A program made the translations under genes and the position numbers. From the NCBI GenBank assembly GCA_003478355.1, contig QUFC01000005.1, forward strand, positions 62,001 through 126,000: a stretch of DNA of 64,000 bases, read 5' to 3'. The stretch's first letter is position 1; every line of letters begins with the position of its first letter. Positions 9,086 through 18,765 of the stretch are shown piece by piece. The notes beneath the pieces were generated by a model. That model had not been told where the DNA came from. It saw only the letters and a list, made by a program, of their open reading frames with translations, and did not search any database. The stretch is from Lachnospiraceae bacterium AM48-27BH (GTDB lineage Bacteria > Bacillota > Clostridia > Lachnospirales > Lachnospiraceae).

Positions 9086-10441
9086 ATGAAGAAAAAGGGA
9101 TTGGCAGTATTGGCATTGTCCCTTGCTCTTTCTGCAGGTTGTGGTATGGAAGCTATGGCAGCGACAGGATGGGCATCGGAGAATGGAAAATGGGTTTATT
9201 ATGATTCCAGCGGCGGTCATGTGACCAATGAGTGGAAAAAGGGTGCCGATAATAAGTGGCGTTATCTTGACGGTTACGGAGAGATGGCAGTTAACAGCTG
9301 GGTAGAGGATAAGTATTACGTGGATTCTAATGGTATTATGATCAACAACCAGTGGCTGCAGCTGGGAACCAGCATCAACGGCGCTACAGATGAGACTCAC
9401 TGGTATTATTTTACCGAGAGCGGCAAAGCAGTTATGGATGCCTGGAAGAAGATCAACAGTAAGTGGTATCATTTCGATAGCGAAGGCATCATGGAGACAG
9501 GCTGGATCGAGGATAATATGTATTTCGCAGGCGATGACGGTGCAGCTTTGATTGGCTGGCATAAGCTAGATCCGCCTGATGGACAGGATGATGACGTAGA
9601 TCCATTTGACGAACTGGAAGGCAAGAAGTGGTATTATTTCAATTCCAGCGGTAAGAAGTATGTTCCGGACAGCAACACAGTCAATGGTTATACGGAGAAG
9701 AGAATTGACGGCACATATTATTGCTTCGATTCTAACGGCGCTATGCAGACTGGCTGGGTAGATCTGGCGGGAAGCGGCAGGGATGACATTTCCGGATATC
9801 GTTTTTATGGTAAGGACGGAAAGGCAGTGACTGGCTGGTATTCCGCTGAGCCACCGGAAGGTGTTAGCGGATATGAAAATGATGTTGAGTGGTTCTATTT
9901 TGGTAAGAATGGCGTTCCGAAGACCGGTCCGCAGGAGGGAGAGGCAACAACCTCCGATTTTATCAGCATCAATAATAAAAAATATCTGTTCAATCCGTTG
10001 GGTGTGCCGGTATATGGTCTTCAGAGGGTTTATACGAGCAGGAGCAAGAATGACTATACCGCGTTTTATTTTGACGAGAACAGCAGAACAAGCCAGAAGG
10101 GTAAGATGACCATCGAGGAAGAGGATGGAACCAAGTCTACTTTTTATTTCCAGGATACCGGTAAGGGATATACTGGTGTGAAAGACAACAGTCTTTATTA
10201 TATGGGCAAACTTCAGAAAGCAGATGAAGGTACCAAGTATGAAGTGATTCATATTCCAGGTGGAAGCAGTTATGTGGTAAATACTTCAGGTAAGATTTCC
10301 AAGAACAGCGCAGGCGTAAAAGATGCGGATGGAACCAAGTATTCCACCAACAGCAGCGGTGTTCTGACCAAGATCGATGGTGTCAGCGTATCTGGTTCTG
10401 ATTATGGCCGTGAAGCCAACGAACCAATCTGGAAACATTAA
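9086..10441 (+). CDS. Secreted cell-wall-binding repeat protein
   Basis: A 451-residue exported protein. An N-terminal signal peptide (KKKGLAVLALSLALS, probable cleavage after AMA near residue 28) is followed by at least eight imperfect choline-binding-type wall repeats. Their hallmark is WYYFxxxGxMxTGW, for example KWYHFDSEGIMETGWIED and YYCFDSNGAMQTGWVD. No enzymatic domain was found. Such repeats bind teichoic acid choline or other wall polymers, so it is probably a surface protein. The start is the ATG after AAGGAG (9071-9076); an in-frame TTG at 9062 is less likely. It has its own promoter and terminator. Confidence 0.85.
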   Translation: MKKKGLAVLALSLALSAGCGMEAMAATGWASENGKWVYYDSSGGHVTNEWKKGADNKWRYLDGYGEMAVNSWVEDKYYVDSNGIMINNQWLQLGTSINGATDETHWYYFTESGKAVMDAWKKINSKWYHFDSEGIMETGWIEDNMYFAGDDGAALIGWHKLDPPDGQDDDVDPFDELEGKKWYYFNSSGKKYVPDSNTVNGYTEKRIDGTYYCFDSNGAMQTGWVDLAGSGRDDISGYRFYGKDGKAVTGWYSAEPPEGVSGYENDVEWFYFGKNGVPKTGPQEGEATTSDFISINNKKYLFNPLGVPVYGLQRVYTSRSKNDYTAFYFDENSRTSQKGKMTIEEEDGTKSTFYFQDTGKGYTGVKDNSLYYMGKLQKADEGTKYEVIHIPGGSSYVVNTSGKISKNSAGVKDADGTKYSTNSSGVLTKIDGVSVSGSDYGREANEPIWKH

Positions 10442-10451
10442 TTAAAAACAT

Positions 10452-10483
10452 AGCCGGGTTTCGATTGAGAAATCCGGCTTTTT
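10452..10483 (+). terminator. Rho-independent terminator
   Basis: AGCCGG-GTTTC pairs with GAAAT-CCGGCT (10452-10462, 10469-10479), followed by TTTT. It sits 10 bases after the wall-binding protein stop. Confidence 0.85.
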
Positions 10484-10501
10484 GCATACTAGGAGAACTA
10501 T

Positions 10502-11692
10502 ATGGATTTTTATGCATTGTATCCGTGTACTATTACAGATCTGGAGGCAGTGAAAGCCACAGAGAAGAAAGAGAATGCGTATTGTGAGCATTTGAAAGAA
10601 AGGATCAGGGCAAATAACGAAGAAGAACTGGATGGTCAGTTTTTCCACGGGATTACAAGAATCAATCTGGGAGCTGTGACGGTAAGCATACCTGTGGAAC
10701 AACCTTCCTGTTCTCAGGAAGGTTTTGCTTTCCTGAGCGTTCATGAACAGACGAAGGCGGCGATGGTAGCGATCGTGATTCAGGATTTGCACATTCCGGG
10801 ACTTTTATTGAATAATTATTTTGCCGGAGATTGTTTAACTGTGGGGAATGGAGTGCCTGTGAAGGAATGGATGGAGAAACAGAACGCACAAGCTTACGGA
10901 ACGCCAAAATCCCTGATCATTTCCTATGAAGAGATTCCGAAAGAAGAAGTGATCCAGTATCTGGCTTGTGAGGCGTCACCTATAGGAACGATCAATGGAA
11001 CTGTCTTGCATCAATGGAGTCAGGAGAATATCGCCCAGTATGATATGGCCACCGCATATGCATCGGATCGTTGCTTGCTGGAAATTACACCGAAGGTTGA
11101 CCGCGACCGGATCGCACGTTTGGATCAGGGAGCTGTGGAATTATTTTTTCTGGAGCTTCTGATCATGCAGGAAGCAGCAATTTCCAGAGTTTCCGACCGG
11201 GTCTATGAACTGTTTCGCGATGGGGCTTTTCGGGAAACCGGAAAGAGAATCCAGACGAAATTATATGATCTGAACCTGGAAGCGGCGAATGCAGTCCTGT
11301 TTGTCAACTATAAGAAACTGCGCTATCCGGTTACCAGACTTTCGGCCAGACGCATTGGAGAACGGTTCGGTGTGGCGGAGGAATTGGAACATTATCAGAA
11401 TTGCAGGGCGTTGTTGGAACAAATGATCGCCATCAACACGGCAGAAGAAGAAAAGATCGACAGCGATCTGATGAGTCTGCTACTTTTATTTTTAACCATG
11501 GTACAGATGATTCCCTTAATGGCGAGTCTGGTCCGGTATCTGATGAAAGGAACATTTTCAGATACAGATCTTCTGGCTACTGCAAGCGGTGCCATGATCT
11601 GTCTGGCGTTGTATGGTATCTACTGGCTGACCAGCAGACGGGCATTGAGAAGACAGCGGATTCTGCGGGAACAGGATTATAAAGGAGTGTAA
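10502..11692 (+). CDS. Unrecognised protein with a C-terminal membrane anchor
   Basis: A 396-residue protein that I cannot assign to a family. The first 310 or so residues are soluble-looking, with alternating acidic and hydrophobic segments. Two likely transmembrane helices lie near the C-terminus (LLLLFLTMVQMIPLMASLV, then LLATASGAMICLALYGIYWL), followed by a basic tail RRALRRQRIL. This suggests a cytoplasmic N-terminal domain anchored by a hairpin. The start follows AGGAGAACTAT. The next gene starts 4 bases after its stop, so it is probably cotranscribed with the amidohydrolase. Confidence 0.75.
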   Translation: MDFYALYPCTITDLEAVKATEKKENAYCEHLKERIRANNEEELDGQFFHGITRINLGAVTVSIPVEQPSCSQEGFAFLSVHEQTKAAMVAIVIQDLHIPGLLLNNYFAGDCLTVGNGVPVKEWMEKQNAQAYGTPKSLIISYEEIPKEEVIQYLACEASPIGTINGTVLHQWSQENIAQYDMATAYASDRCLLEITPKVDRDRIARLDQGAVELFFLELLIMQEAAISRVSDRVYELFRDGAFRETGKRIQTKLYDLNLEAANAVLFVNYKKLRYPVTRLSARRIGERFGVAEELEHYQNCRALLEQMIAINTAEEEKIDSDLMSLLLLFLTMVQMIPLMASLVRYLMKGTFSDTDLLATASGAMICLALYGIYWLTSRRALRRQRILREQDYKGV

Positions 11693-11695
11693 TCA

Positions 11696-13330
11696 TTGAA
11701 AAAGACAGTTTTGATCCATGCAAATTATTGGGATGGAGAACGGATGTGCAGAGATGGGCGGATTGAGATTGCAGATGGATATGTGGGTGCAGTATACGGA
11801 GCCTGCGATGAACAAAATTTGAAACCATATAATATAGAAGAAACTTGCTTTGAAGACATGAGTGGAATCTATTTGTTTCCGGCCTGGATTGACAGCCATC
11901 TTCATATTCCGGGTGATTTCTTATTTGAAAAATTCGGTGTAGTATTGACCGGATTTGAGAGTCTGGAAACGTATCTGGATCGATTATCTACATGGAAAAA
12001 ACAGTGTGAAAAACAGTGTGAAAAACAGGATTATCAGGATCTGGATGTGGCTGGTGATTTGTGGCTCCGGGGATTTGGATGGAATGCGGTCATAATGGAC
12101 AGGGCCGAGAATGGATATGAACAGCTTTGGGATTTTCTTAATCAGGAATTTGCAGATAAGCCGGTACTTTTGTTTTCGGATGATTACCATAACTGTATTT
12201 GTAATAAGAAAGCTCTGGATGCAGTGAAACGTGCTGGGATTGCGGTAGAGCCTGATGAATGGGGGCTTATAAAGGAAAAGGATATCTTTCTGTTGACCAG
12301 ATATCTTCCGAAGATGTGTTTTTCAGAATCGCAGATAGAGATGGCTGTTCTTGCTTATCAGGAAAAGCTTCTTTCGTATGGAATTACCGCGGTGCAGACG
12401 CTTATGTTTCTTGGAGGGAATGGGCTTCGTGAGTGGAAGGTTCTGTTGGCGCTGGAACGGAAGGGACTTTTAAAATTAAAAGTGAATCTGGCGCTTACCG
12501 TTCAGCCGTGGGAAAAATTAGAGGAGAGCAGGCAAAGATATGGGCAGTTAATGAAAATAGAAAAAGAAAGCAGGTTCTATGGCGGACACATTCAGATCCA
12601 TACCGTGAAACTATATATGGATGGGGTGGTTGAGAATCATACTGCTTATATGGAAGCGCCTTATGAAGACCAGGCTGGCCGTGGGAAAAATTTTTGGGAT
12701 CTGGAGACTTTAAGGGAATTTTGCAGGGAGCTTGATGAGGAAGGACATCAGATCCATATTCATGCCATTGGCGATGGAGCGGTTCATGACGCAGTGACAG
12801 CACTGGTGTATGCCATGGATCGGAATGGAACTGCCAGAAAACATCGTCATGTGATCGCACATCTTCAGATTGCTTCAGATGAAGATATCCGGTTGATGGG
12901 GCAGTATGGTATCATTGCTTCGATCCAGCCGTATTGGTTCCCTCAAAGTGAAAAAGACTATGGTTTGGAAAAACCATTTTTAGGAGAGCGGGCAGAAGAG
13001 GAATATAAGGCCAGGACTTTGGAAGCTATGGGGGTGCTTATTACCGGAGCCAGTGACAGTCCGGTGACACCACGGCCTGCTCCGGTACTTGGGATCGCGA
13101 TGGCGGGGAACCGCTGCCAGGAAAAGGAGAGACTTCCGGTTCCGGCAATGATCCGGGCATTTACCAGGAATGGAGCATACCAGCTTTTCCGGGAGCGGGA
13201 ACTGGGAATGATTCAGAGAGGCTTCCGCGCTGATCTGGTGGGATACCGGGAAGCAATCTGGGAACAGGTTGATGGAGATGAGATACCGGCGTTTCTGATG
13301 GTTGATGGAAAAATTTATCTAAAAAATTGA
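11696..13330 (+). CDS. Amidohydrolase, YtcJ-like (Amidohydro_3 family)
   Basis: A 544-residue metal-dependent hydrolase. It carries the DSHLHIPG metal-binding HxH motif near residue 65, HIHAIGDGAVHDAVTA with a further metal-binding histidine, a RHVIAHLQ histidine, and GASDSPVTP with the catalytic aspartate. The family hydrolyses C-N bonds in varied substrates, so the substrate is unknown. The start is a TTG at 11696, with AAAGGAG overlapping the end of the previous gene. A short tandem repeat (KKQCEKQCEKQ, from a 12-bp duplication near 12,000) looks like a recent slippage event. Confidence 0.85.
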   Translation: MKKTVLIHANYWDGERMCRDGRIEIADGYVGAVYGACDEQNLKPYNIEETCFEDMSGIYLFPAWIDSHLHIPGDFLFEKFGVVLTGFESLETYLDRLSTWKKQCEKQCEKQDYQDLDVAGDLWLRGFGWNAVIMDRAENGYEQLWDFLNQEFADKPVLLFSDDYHNCICNKKALDAVKRAGIAVEPDEWGLIKEKDIFLLTRYLPKMCFSESQIEMAVLAYQEKLLSYGITAVQTLMFLGGNGLREWKVLLALERKGLLKLKVNLALTVQPWEKLEESRQRYGQLMKIEKESRFYGGHIQIHTVKLYMDGVVENHTAYMEAPYEDQAGRGKNFWDLETLREFCRELDEEGHQIHIHAIGDGAVHDAVTALVYAMDRNGTARKHRHVIAHLQIASDEDIRLMGQYGIIASIQPYWFPQSEKDYGLEKPFLGERAEEEYKARTLEAMGVLITGASDSPVTPRPAPVLGIAMAGNRCQEKERLPVPAMIRAFTRNGAYQLFRERELGMIQRGFRADLVGYREAIWEQVDGDEIPAFLMVDGKIYLKN

Positions 13331-13376
13331 GATAAAAACAGCTAAAAACCCAGGTAAAAAAACATGAAAAAAGTGC

Positions 13377-13405
13377 TTGCATTTTATTTGAAACTATGAT
13401 ATAGT
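13377..13405 (+). promoter_or_regulatory. Sigma-A promoter of the S10 operon
   Basis: TTGCAT (13377-13382) and TATAGT (13400-13405) have a 17-bp spacer, 239 bases before rpsJ. The long leader in between matches an S10-operon type control region. Confidence 0.82.
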
Positions 13406-13643
13406 TATGAGGCTGTGGCATGATAGCGTTGAAGCGTGAGGTTGCTGTCGAAATGACAGGTTTTCCGTGGAGCGAATGTCAAGTTAGGAAACTGGCGACA
13501 AGTCACTGTACAAACAGATATTCTGCAAGCATAATAATGTAGAAATGGTGTGCCTTGAGGTTCACGACACACCCGGAAACGTGTACAGTCACCGCTTGTC
13601 GTACTTCATTTTTAATAAGTGCGAAAAGGAGGCGACTTTTTTT
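13406..13643 (+). promoter_or_regulatory. Structured S10-operon leader RNA (candidate)
   Basis: This roughly 235-base leader has nested pairing. A first hairpin is CTGTC/GACAG (13445-13449, 13455-13459). A larger closed arm forms by CGACAAG/CTTGTCG (13496-13502, 13595-13601) stacked on ACTGTAC/GTACAGT (13505-13511, 13583-13589), enclosing GGTGTG/CACACC (13547-13552, 13568-13573). In other bacteria the S10 leader is the site where L4 represses the operon. A comparable role here is inference. Confidence 0.6.
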
Positions 13644-13961
13644 ATGGCAAGTCAAGTAATGAGAATCACATTGAAAGCTTACGATCATCAGTTAGTTGAT
13701 CAGTCTGCTGCAAAAATTATTGAAACTGTAAAAAAGACAGGATCACAGGTGAGCGGACCAGTACCGTTACCAACTAAGAAAGAGGTAGTTACTATCTTAA
13801 GAGCTGTTCATAAGTACAAAGATTCCAGAGAGCAGTTCGAGCAGAGAACTCACAAGAGACTGATCGATATCACAACTCCAAACAACAAGACAGTAGATGC
13901 TCTGTCCAGACTGGAGATGCCAGCAGGCGTGTTCATCGACATCAAGATGAAAAACAAATAA
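13644..13961 (+). CDS. rpsJ: 30S ribosomal protein S10
   Basis: A 105-residue protein of normal length, first gene of the S10 operon. It is part of the 30S head and also of NusB-S10 antitermination complexes. Typical segments are [26 protein letters not shown] and [19 protein letters not shown]. The start is the ATG at 13644 after AAAGGAGGCG; the open frame upstream is leader. Confidence 0.97.
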   Translation: MASQVMRITLKAYDHQLVDQSAAKIIETVKKTGSQVSGPVPLPTKKEVVTILRAVHKYKDSREQFEQRTHKRLIDITTPNNKTVDALSRLEMPAGVFIDIKMKNK

Positions 13962-14169
13962 GCTGAAGTGTGATGAGGACTGCGACAGCAGTCAGAACCA
14001 AAAAGGTTCATGAAGTTTGAAATCCAGAAGGGTTAATATAGAAGCAACACTTTTTCCTAAAAAGGAATCAACATCTCCGGCAACGGAGTCATAGTGTTCC
14101 ACTTATATACCTGTTCTAGGATGAACGCGAAAGCGTTCCGCTGTAGATTACAAACAGGAGGTAAAAGTA
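13962..14169 (+). promoter_or_regulatory. Structured spacer between rpsJ and rplC with a predicted three-way junction
   Basis: This 208-base spacer within the operon has dense inverted repeats. GACTGC-GACA-GCAGTC and AACC/GGTT come first. Then AACACT/AGTGTT (14046-14051, 14093-14098) closes two internal hairpins, TTCC/GGAA (14054-14057, 14064-14067) and CTCCG/CGGAG (14075-14079, 14084-14088). A GAACGC-GAAA-GCGTTC hairpin with a GNRA loop (about 14122-14137) follows. There is no T-run. Most bacteria have a short rpsJ-rplC gap, so a regulatory or processing RNA is plausible. Confidence 0.55.
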
Positions 14170-14805
14170 ATGAAGAAAGCGATTTTAGCTACAAAAGTCG
14201 GAATGACTCAGATCTTCAACGACGAGGGAGTTTTAACTCCAGTAACCGTTCTTCAGGCTGGTCCATGTGTAGTTACACAGGTTAAGACAGTTGAGAATGA
14301 CGGATACAAAGCAGTACAGGTTGGTTTTGTTGACAAGAGAGAAAAATTAGTCAGCAAACCAGTAAAAGGTCACTTTGACAAAGCAGGCGTTTCTTACAAG
14401 AGATTCGTTCGCGAGTTTAGATTCGAGAATGCAGAAGAGTATTCTGTAAAAGATGAAATCAAAGCAGACATCTTCGCAGCAGGCGACAAGATTGATGCAA
14501 CCGCAATCTCCAAAGGTAAAGGTTTCCAGGGTGCTATTAAGAGACACGGACAGTCCAGAGGACCTATGGCTCATGGTTCTAAGTTCCATCGTCATCAGGG
14601 TTCCAACGGTGCATGTTCTGACCCAAGCAAGGTATTCAAAGGAAAAGGAATGCCAGGACATATGGGCAGCAAGCGCATCACCATCCAGAACCTGGAAGTT
14701 GTTCGTATCGATGCTGAGAACAACCTGATCCTGGTTAAAGGTGCTGTTCCAGGACCAAAGAAAGCATTAGTAACACTGAAAGAAACAGTAAAAGCAGCTA
14801 GATAG
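14170..14805 (+). CDS. rplC: 50S ribosomal protein L3
   Basis: A 211-residue 50S protein that reaches toward the peptidyl transferase centre. Signature segments are [12 protein letters not shown] at the start, the central loop [17 protein letters not shown], and [19 protein letters not shown]. The ATG at 14170 follows AGGAGGTAAAAGTA. It lies downstream of the long structured spacer, so its translation may be controlled separately from rpsJ. Confidence 0.97.
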   Translation: MKKAILATKVGMTQIFNDEGVLTPVTVLQAGPCVVTQVKTVENDGYKAVQVGFVDKREKLVSKPVKGHFDKAGVSYKRFVREFRFENAEEYSVKDEIKADIFAAGDKIDATAISKGKGFQGAIKRHGQSRGPMAHGSKFHRHQGSNGACSDPSKVFKGKGMPGHMGSKRITIQNLEVVRIDAENNLILVKGAVPGPKKALVTLKETVKAAR

Positions 14806-14834
14806 TGCTTTTATAGGAAAGGAGGACTACACAG

Positions 14835-15455
14835 ATGGCAAACGTATCTGTTTACAATAAGGAAGGCAAAGAAATCGATACTTTAGAGCTGAATGACGCA
14901 GTGTTCGGCGTAGAGGTGAATGAGCATCTGGTACACATGGCAGTTGTTGCTCAGTTAGCAAACAATCGTCAGGGTACTCAGAAAGCAAAAACCCGTTCTG
15001 AGGTATCCGGTGGTGGCAGAAAGCCATGGAGACAGAAAGGAACTGGTCATGCAAGACAGGGTTCAACAAGAGCTCCACAGTGGACTGGCGGTGGAATGGT
15101 ATTCGCTCCAACACCAAGAGATTATACAATCAGACTGAACAAGAAAGAGAAGAGAGCTGCTCTGAAATCTGCATTAACAAGCAGAGTAAACGAGAACAAG
15201 TTCATCGTTGTTGACAGCTTAAGCTTCGACGAGATCAAGACAAAGAACTTTAAGGCAGTTATGGATAACCTGAAAGTATCCAAGGCTCTGGTAGTATTAG
15301 ACGAGGAGAGCACAAACGCAGCAATCTCCGCTAAGAACATCCCAACCGTTAAGACTGCACGTGTTAATACAATTAATGTATACGACATCTTAAAGTACAA
15401 TACAGTAGTAGCTACAAAGGCAGCTGTTGCAAGTATCGAGGAGGTGTACGCATAA
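14835..15455 (+). CDS. rplD: 50S ribosomal protein L4
   Basis: A 206-residue 50S protein lining the exit tunnel. The conserved loop [20 protein letters not shown] and [14 protein letters not shown] is intact. In E. coli and other bacteria L4 is the autoregulator of the S10 operon. The ATG follows GGAGGACTACACAG. Its TAA stop overlaps the rplW start by one base, indicating coupling. Confidence 0.97.
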   Translation: MANVSVYNKEGKEIDTLELNDAVFGVEVNEHLVHMAVVAQLANNRQGTQKAKTRSEVSGGGRKPWRQKGTGHARQGSTRAPQWTGGGMVFAPTPRDYTIRLNKKEKRAALKSALTSRVNENKFIVVDSLSFDEIKTKNFKAVMDNLKVSKALVVLDEESTNAAISAKNIPTVKTARVNTINVYDILKYNTVVATKAAVASIEEVYA

Positions 15456-15754
15456 TGGCTAACATTCAGTATTACGACGTTATTCAGAAACCTGTTATCA
15501 CTGAGAAAAGCATGAATGCTATGAGTGATAAGAAATATACATTCCTGGTACACACCGAGGCTAACAAGAGCCAGATCAAAGAAGCAGTTGAGAAAATGTT
15601 CCCAGGAACAAAAGTAGAGAAAGTTAACACCATGAACTTAGATGGTAAGAGCAAGAGACGTGGTATGACTGTTGGTAAGACAGCAAAGACCAAAAAAGCA
15701 ATTGTTCAGTTAACTGAGGATAGCAAAGAGATCGAGGTATTTGCTGGTTTATAG
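15455..15754 (+). CDS. rplW: 50S ribosomal protein L23
   Basis: A 99-residue protein at the tunnel exit, where trigger factor and SRP dock. It has the family start [15 protein letters not shown] and the [18 protein letters not shown] segment. Its ribosome site GAGGAGG is within the end of rplD, and the start and stop codons overlap (TAATG). Confidence 0.96.
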   Translation: MANIQYYDVIQKPVITEKSMNAMSDKKYTFLVHTEANKSQIKEAVEKMFPGTKVEKVNTMNLDGKSKRRGMTVGKTAKTKKAIVQLTEDSKEIEVFAGL

Positions 15755-15887
15755 GCATTGAACGCTTAGCAAAGCGATGATACCACTATAAAACTATACG
15801 GTAAACAGTGATAAAAATATACTGTGCCGTGATGAAGAAACACGCGGATGCGTTGCAGCTCCGCGCTAATCGAAAGGAGTTAAGATC
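15755..15887 (+). promoter_or_regulatory. Structured spacer between rplW and rplB
   Basis: This 133-base gap holds CGCTT/AAGCG (about 15764-15775), a nested stem ACGG..ACAGT/ACTGT.CCGT (about 15798-15830), and GCGGA/TCCGC just before the ribosome site. It has no ORF and no terminator-like T-run. The function is unknown. Confidence 0.45.
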
Positions 15888-16733
15888 ATGGGAATTAAAA
15901 CATATAACCCATATACACCTTCCAGAAGAAATATGTCTGGCTCCGACTTCAGCGAGATCACAAAGAGCACTCCTGAGAAATCTCTGGTAGTATCTTTAAA
16001 GAAAAACGCTGGTCGTAACAATCAGGGTAAAATTACTGTAAGACACCGTGGTGGTGGAAACAGAAAAAAATATAGAATCGTAGATTTCAAGAGAAACGGT
16101 AAAGATGGTATTCCGGCAACCGTAATTGGTATCGAGTACGATCCAAACAGAACAGCAAACATCGCACTGATCTGCTACGCAGACGGCGAGAAAGCATATA
16201 TCCTGGCACCTGCAGGTCTGAAAGATGGCATGAAAGTTATGAGTGGTGCACAGGCTGAGGCTAAGATCGGTAACTGCTTACCATTAAGCGAGATCCCGGT
16301 TGGTGCTCAGATCCACAACATCGAGCTGTATCCAGGGAAAGGCGGACAGTTAGTTCGCTCTGCTGGTAACTCTGCTCAGTTAATGGCTAAAGAGGGTAAA
16401 TATGCAACATTAAGACTTCCTTCTGGCGAGATGAGAATGGTTCCGATCGTATGCCGTGCAACCATCGGTGTAGTAGGCAACGGCGATCACAACCTGATCA
16501 ACCTTGGTAAAGCTGGTAGAAAACGTCATATGGGCATCCGTCCTACGGTACGTGGTTCTGTAATGAACCCGAATGACCATCCACACGGTGGTGGTGAAGG
16601 AAAGACTGGTATTGGCCGTCCAGGTCCATGCACACCTTGGGGCAAACCTGCTCTGGGTCTGAAGACCAGAAAGAAAAACAAACAGTCTAACAAGTTAATC
16701 GTAAGAAGACGTGATGGTAAGACCATTAAATAA
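15888..16733 (+). CDS. rplB: 50S ribosomal protein L2
   Basis: A 281-residue protein of the usual length, needed for subunit joining and peptidyl transferase assembly. It has the N-terminal [20 protein letters not shown], the [18 protein letters not shown] motif, and the C-terminal [19 protein letters not shown] motif with the conserved histidine. The start follows CGAAAGGAG. Confidence 0.97.
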   Translation: MGIKTYNPYTPSRRNMSGSDFSEITKSTPEKSLVVSLKKNAGRNNQGKITVRHRGGGNRKKYRIVDFKRNGKDGIPATVIGIEYDPNRTANIALICYADGEKAYILAPAGLKDGMKVMSGAQAEAKIGNCLPLSEIPVGAQIHNIELYPGKGGQLVRSAGNSAQLMAKEGKYATLRLPSGEMRMVPIVCRATIGVVGNGDHNLINLGKAGRKRHMGIRPTVRGSVMNPNDHPHGGGEGKTGIGRPGPCTPWGKPALGLKTRKKNKQSNKLIVRRRDGKTIK

Positions 16734-16752
16734 TTGAAGGAGGATAAACCAT

Positions 16753-17031
16753 ATGGCACGTTCACTTAAAAAAGGACCATTTGCAGATGCGCATTTACTG
16801 AAAAAAGTAGATGCTATGAACGCAGCTGGACAGAAACAGGTTATCAAGACCTGGTCCCGTCGTTCTACAATCTTCCCACAGATGGTTGGACATACAATCG
16901 CAGTTCATGACGGAAGAAAGCATGTTCCGGTATATGTTACCGAGGATATGGTTGGACATAAGCTTGGTGAGTTCGTAGCAACCAGAACCTACAGAGGTCA
17001 TGGTAAGGACGAAAAGAAATCCAAACGATAA
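16753..17031 (+). CDS. rpsS: 30S ribosomal protein S19
   Basis: A 92-residue protein of normal length, in the 30S head near the A-site finger. Family segments are [17 protein letters not shown] and [34 protein letters not shown] precedes the ATG. It lies between rplB and rplV as in the canonical S10 operon. Confidence 0.97.
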   Translation: MARSLKKGPFADAHLLKKVDAMNAAGQKQVIKTWSRRSTIFPQMVGHTIAVHDGRKHVPVYVTEDMVGHKLGEFVATRTYRGHGKDEKKSKR

Positions 17032-17060
17032 TCGTCAGAATTTGAAAGGAGGTTTTTCTA

Positions 17061-17447
17061 ATGGCTACAGGACATAGAAGTCAAATTAAGAGAGAAAGAA
17101 ATGCTCAGAAAGATACCAGACCATCTGCTAAGCTGTCTTATGCAAGAGTGTCTGTTCAGAAAGCATGTTTCGTATTAGATGCCATCAGAGGCAAAGACGT
17201 ACAGACTGCACTTGGTATTGTAACTTACAATCCTAGATATGCTTCTACATTGATCAAAAAATTACTGGAGTCCGCTATTGCGAACGCAGAGAACAACAAC
17301 AACATGAGCAGAGAGAACCTGTTCGTTGAGGAGTGCTTTGCTAACAAGGGACCGACAATGAAGAGAGTAAAACCGAGAGCACAGGGTAGAGCTTACAGAA
17401 TCGAGAAGAGAATGAGCCACATCACAATCGTGCTGAATGAGAGATAG
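17061..17447 (+). CDS. rplV: 50S ribosomal protein L22
   Basis: A 128-residue protein whose beta-hairpin lines the exit tunnel at the macrolide site. It shows SYARVSVQKACFVLDAIRG and the C-terminal hairpin PTMKRVKPRAQGRAYRI. It has AAAGGAGG before the ATG. The nearby rpsC starts 9 bases after its stop. Confidence 0.96.
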   Translation: MATGHRSQIKRERNAQKDTRPSAKLSYARVSVQKACFVLDAIRGKDVQTALGIVTYNPRYASTLIKKLLESAIANAENNNNMSRENLFVEECFANKGPTMKRVKPRAQGRAYRIEKRMSHITIVLNER

Positions 17448-17456
17448 GAGGCAAAT

Positions 17457-18113
17457 ATGGGACAGAAAGTTAATCCACACGGCATTAGAGTCGGTGTTAT
17501 TAAAGACTGGGATTCCAAGTGGTATGCAGAAGCTGATTTTGCAGACAACTTAGTAGAAGATCACAAGATCCGTAAATTCCTGAAAAAGAAACTGTACAAC
17601 TCCGGTGTTTCCAAGATCGAGATCGAGAGAGCATCTGACAGAGTTAAAGTTATCATCTACACTGCTAAGCCAGGTGTTGTAATCGGTAAAGGCGGCGCAG
17701 AGATCGAGAAACTGAAAGCTGAAGTTCAGAAACTGACTGAGAAGAAGCTTTTTGTAGATATCAAAGAAGTTAAGAGACCAGAGCGTGATGCTCAGTTAGT
17801 AGCTGAGAATATCGCACAGCAGTTAGAGAACCGTGTATCTTTCCGTCGTGCTATGAAGTCCACTATGGGACGTTCCATGAAGGCTGGCGTAAAAGGTATC
17901 AAGACTTCCTGTTCTGGTCGTCTGGGTGGTGCTGATATGGCTCGTACCGAGTTCTACAGCGAGGGTACAATCCCGTTACAGACATTAAGAGCAGATATTG
18001 ACTATGGTTTCGCTGAGGCAGATACTACTTACGGCAAAGTTGGCGTTAAGGTTTGGATCTACAAAGGCGAAGTACTTCCTACAAGAGGAAACAAGGAAGG
18101 GAGCGATAAATAA
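17457..18113 (+). CDS. rpsC: 30S ribosomal protein S3
   Basis: A 218-residue protein with a KH domain at the mRNA entry site. It shows [20 protein letters not shown] at the start, the KH-type [15 protein letters not shown] loop, and the C-terminal domain [24 protein letters not shown] overlaps the end of rplV. Its TAA overlaps the rplP ATG by one base. Confidence 0.97.
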   Translation: MGQKVNPHGIRVGVIKDWDSKWYAEADFADNLVEDHKIRKFLKKKLYNSGVSKIEIERASDRVKVIIYTAKPGVVIGKGGAEIEKLKAEVQKLTEKKLFVDIKEVKRPERDAQLVAENIAQQLENRVSFRRAMKSTMGRSMKAGVKGIKTSCSGRLGGADMARTEFYSEGTIPLQTLRADIDYGFAEADTTYGKVGVKVWIYKGEVLPTRGNKEGSDK

Positions 18114-18550
18114 TGTTAATGCCTAAGAGAGTTAAGCGTCGTAAACAGTTCCGTGGAACCATGGCTGGTAAAGCTATGAGAGGCAATACTATTTCTAACG
18201 GTGAGTACGGTTTAGTCGCTACAGAGCCATGTTGGATCAAATCCAACCAGATTGAAGCAGCCCGTGTTGCTATGACCCGTTATATCAAACGTGGTGGTAA
18301 AGTTTGGATCAAAATTTTCCCAGATAAGCCAGTTACTGCAAAGCCAGCTGAGACCCGTATGGGTTCCGGTAAAGGATCTTTAGAGTACTGGGTAGCAGTT
18401 GTAAAACCAGGCCGTGTCCTGTTCGAGATCGCAGGTGTTCCAGAGGAGACTGCTCGCGAAGCTTTACGTCTTGCTATGCACAAGTTACCATGTAAATGTA
18501 AGATTGCTGCTAAGGCAGATTTAGAAGGCGGTGATAACAGTGAAAACTAA
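18113..18550 (+). CDS. rplP: 50S ribosomal protein L16
   Basis: A 145-residue protein contacting the A-site tRNA elbow. It has the typical start [15 protein letters not shown] and the [20 protein letters not shown] motif. The first of two close methionines is used because it is coupled (TAATG) to rpsC and preceded by GGAAGGGAG. Its 3' end overlaps the start of rpmC. Confidence 0.97.
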   Translation: MLMPKRVKRRKQFRGTMAGKAMRGNTISNGEYGLVATEPCWIKSNQIEAARVAMTRYIKRGGKVWIKIFPDKPVTAKPAETRMGSGKGSLEYWVAVVKPGRVLFEIAGVPEETAREALRLAMHKLPCKCKIAAKADLEGGDNSEN

Positions 18551-18746
18551 TAAGTACGTTGAGGATTTAAAAGCAAAGACAGCTGCTGAGCTGAATGAAG
18601 AGTTAGTAGCAGCAAAGAAAGAACTGTTCAACTTAAGATTCCAGAACGCAACCAATCAGCTGGACAACACCAGCAGAATCAAGGAAGTTCGTAAGAACAT
18701 TGCGCGGATTCAGACTGTTATTACAGAGAAATCTAAATTAGCATAA
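18540..18746 (+). CDS. rpmC: 50S ribosomal protein L29
   Basis: A 68-residue two-helix protein near the tunnel exit. It reads [20 protein letters not shown], then the [16 protein letters not shown] core and a C-terminal helix. Two in-frame GTG codons exist, at 18531 and 18540. The second is chosen because GAAGGCGGTG lies at the right distance before it and it gives the family-typical N-terminus. It overlaps rplP by 11 bases. Confidence 0.93.
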   Translation: MKTNKYVEDLKAKTAAELNEELVAAKKELFNLRFQNATNQLDNTSRIKEVRKNIARIQTVITEKSKLA

Positions 18747-18765
18747 TCGAAAGGAGAAGAAAGTC

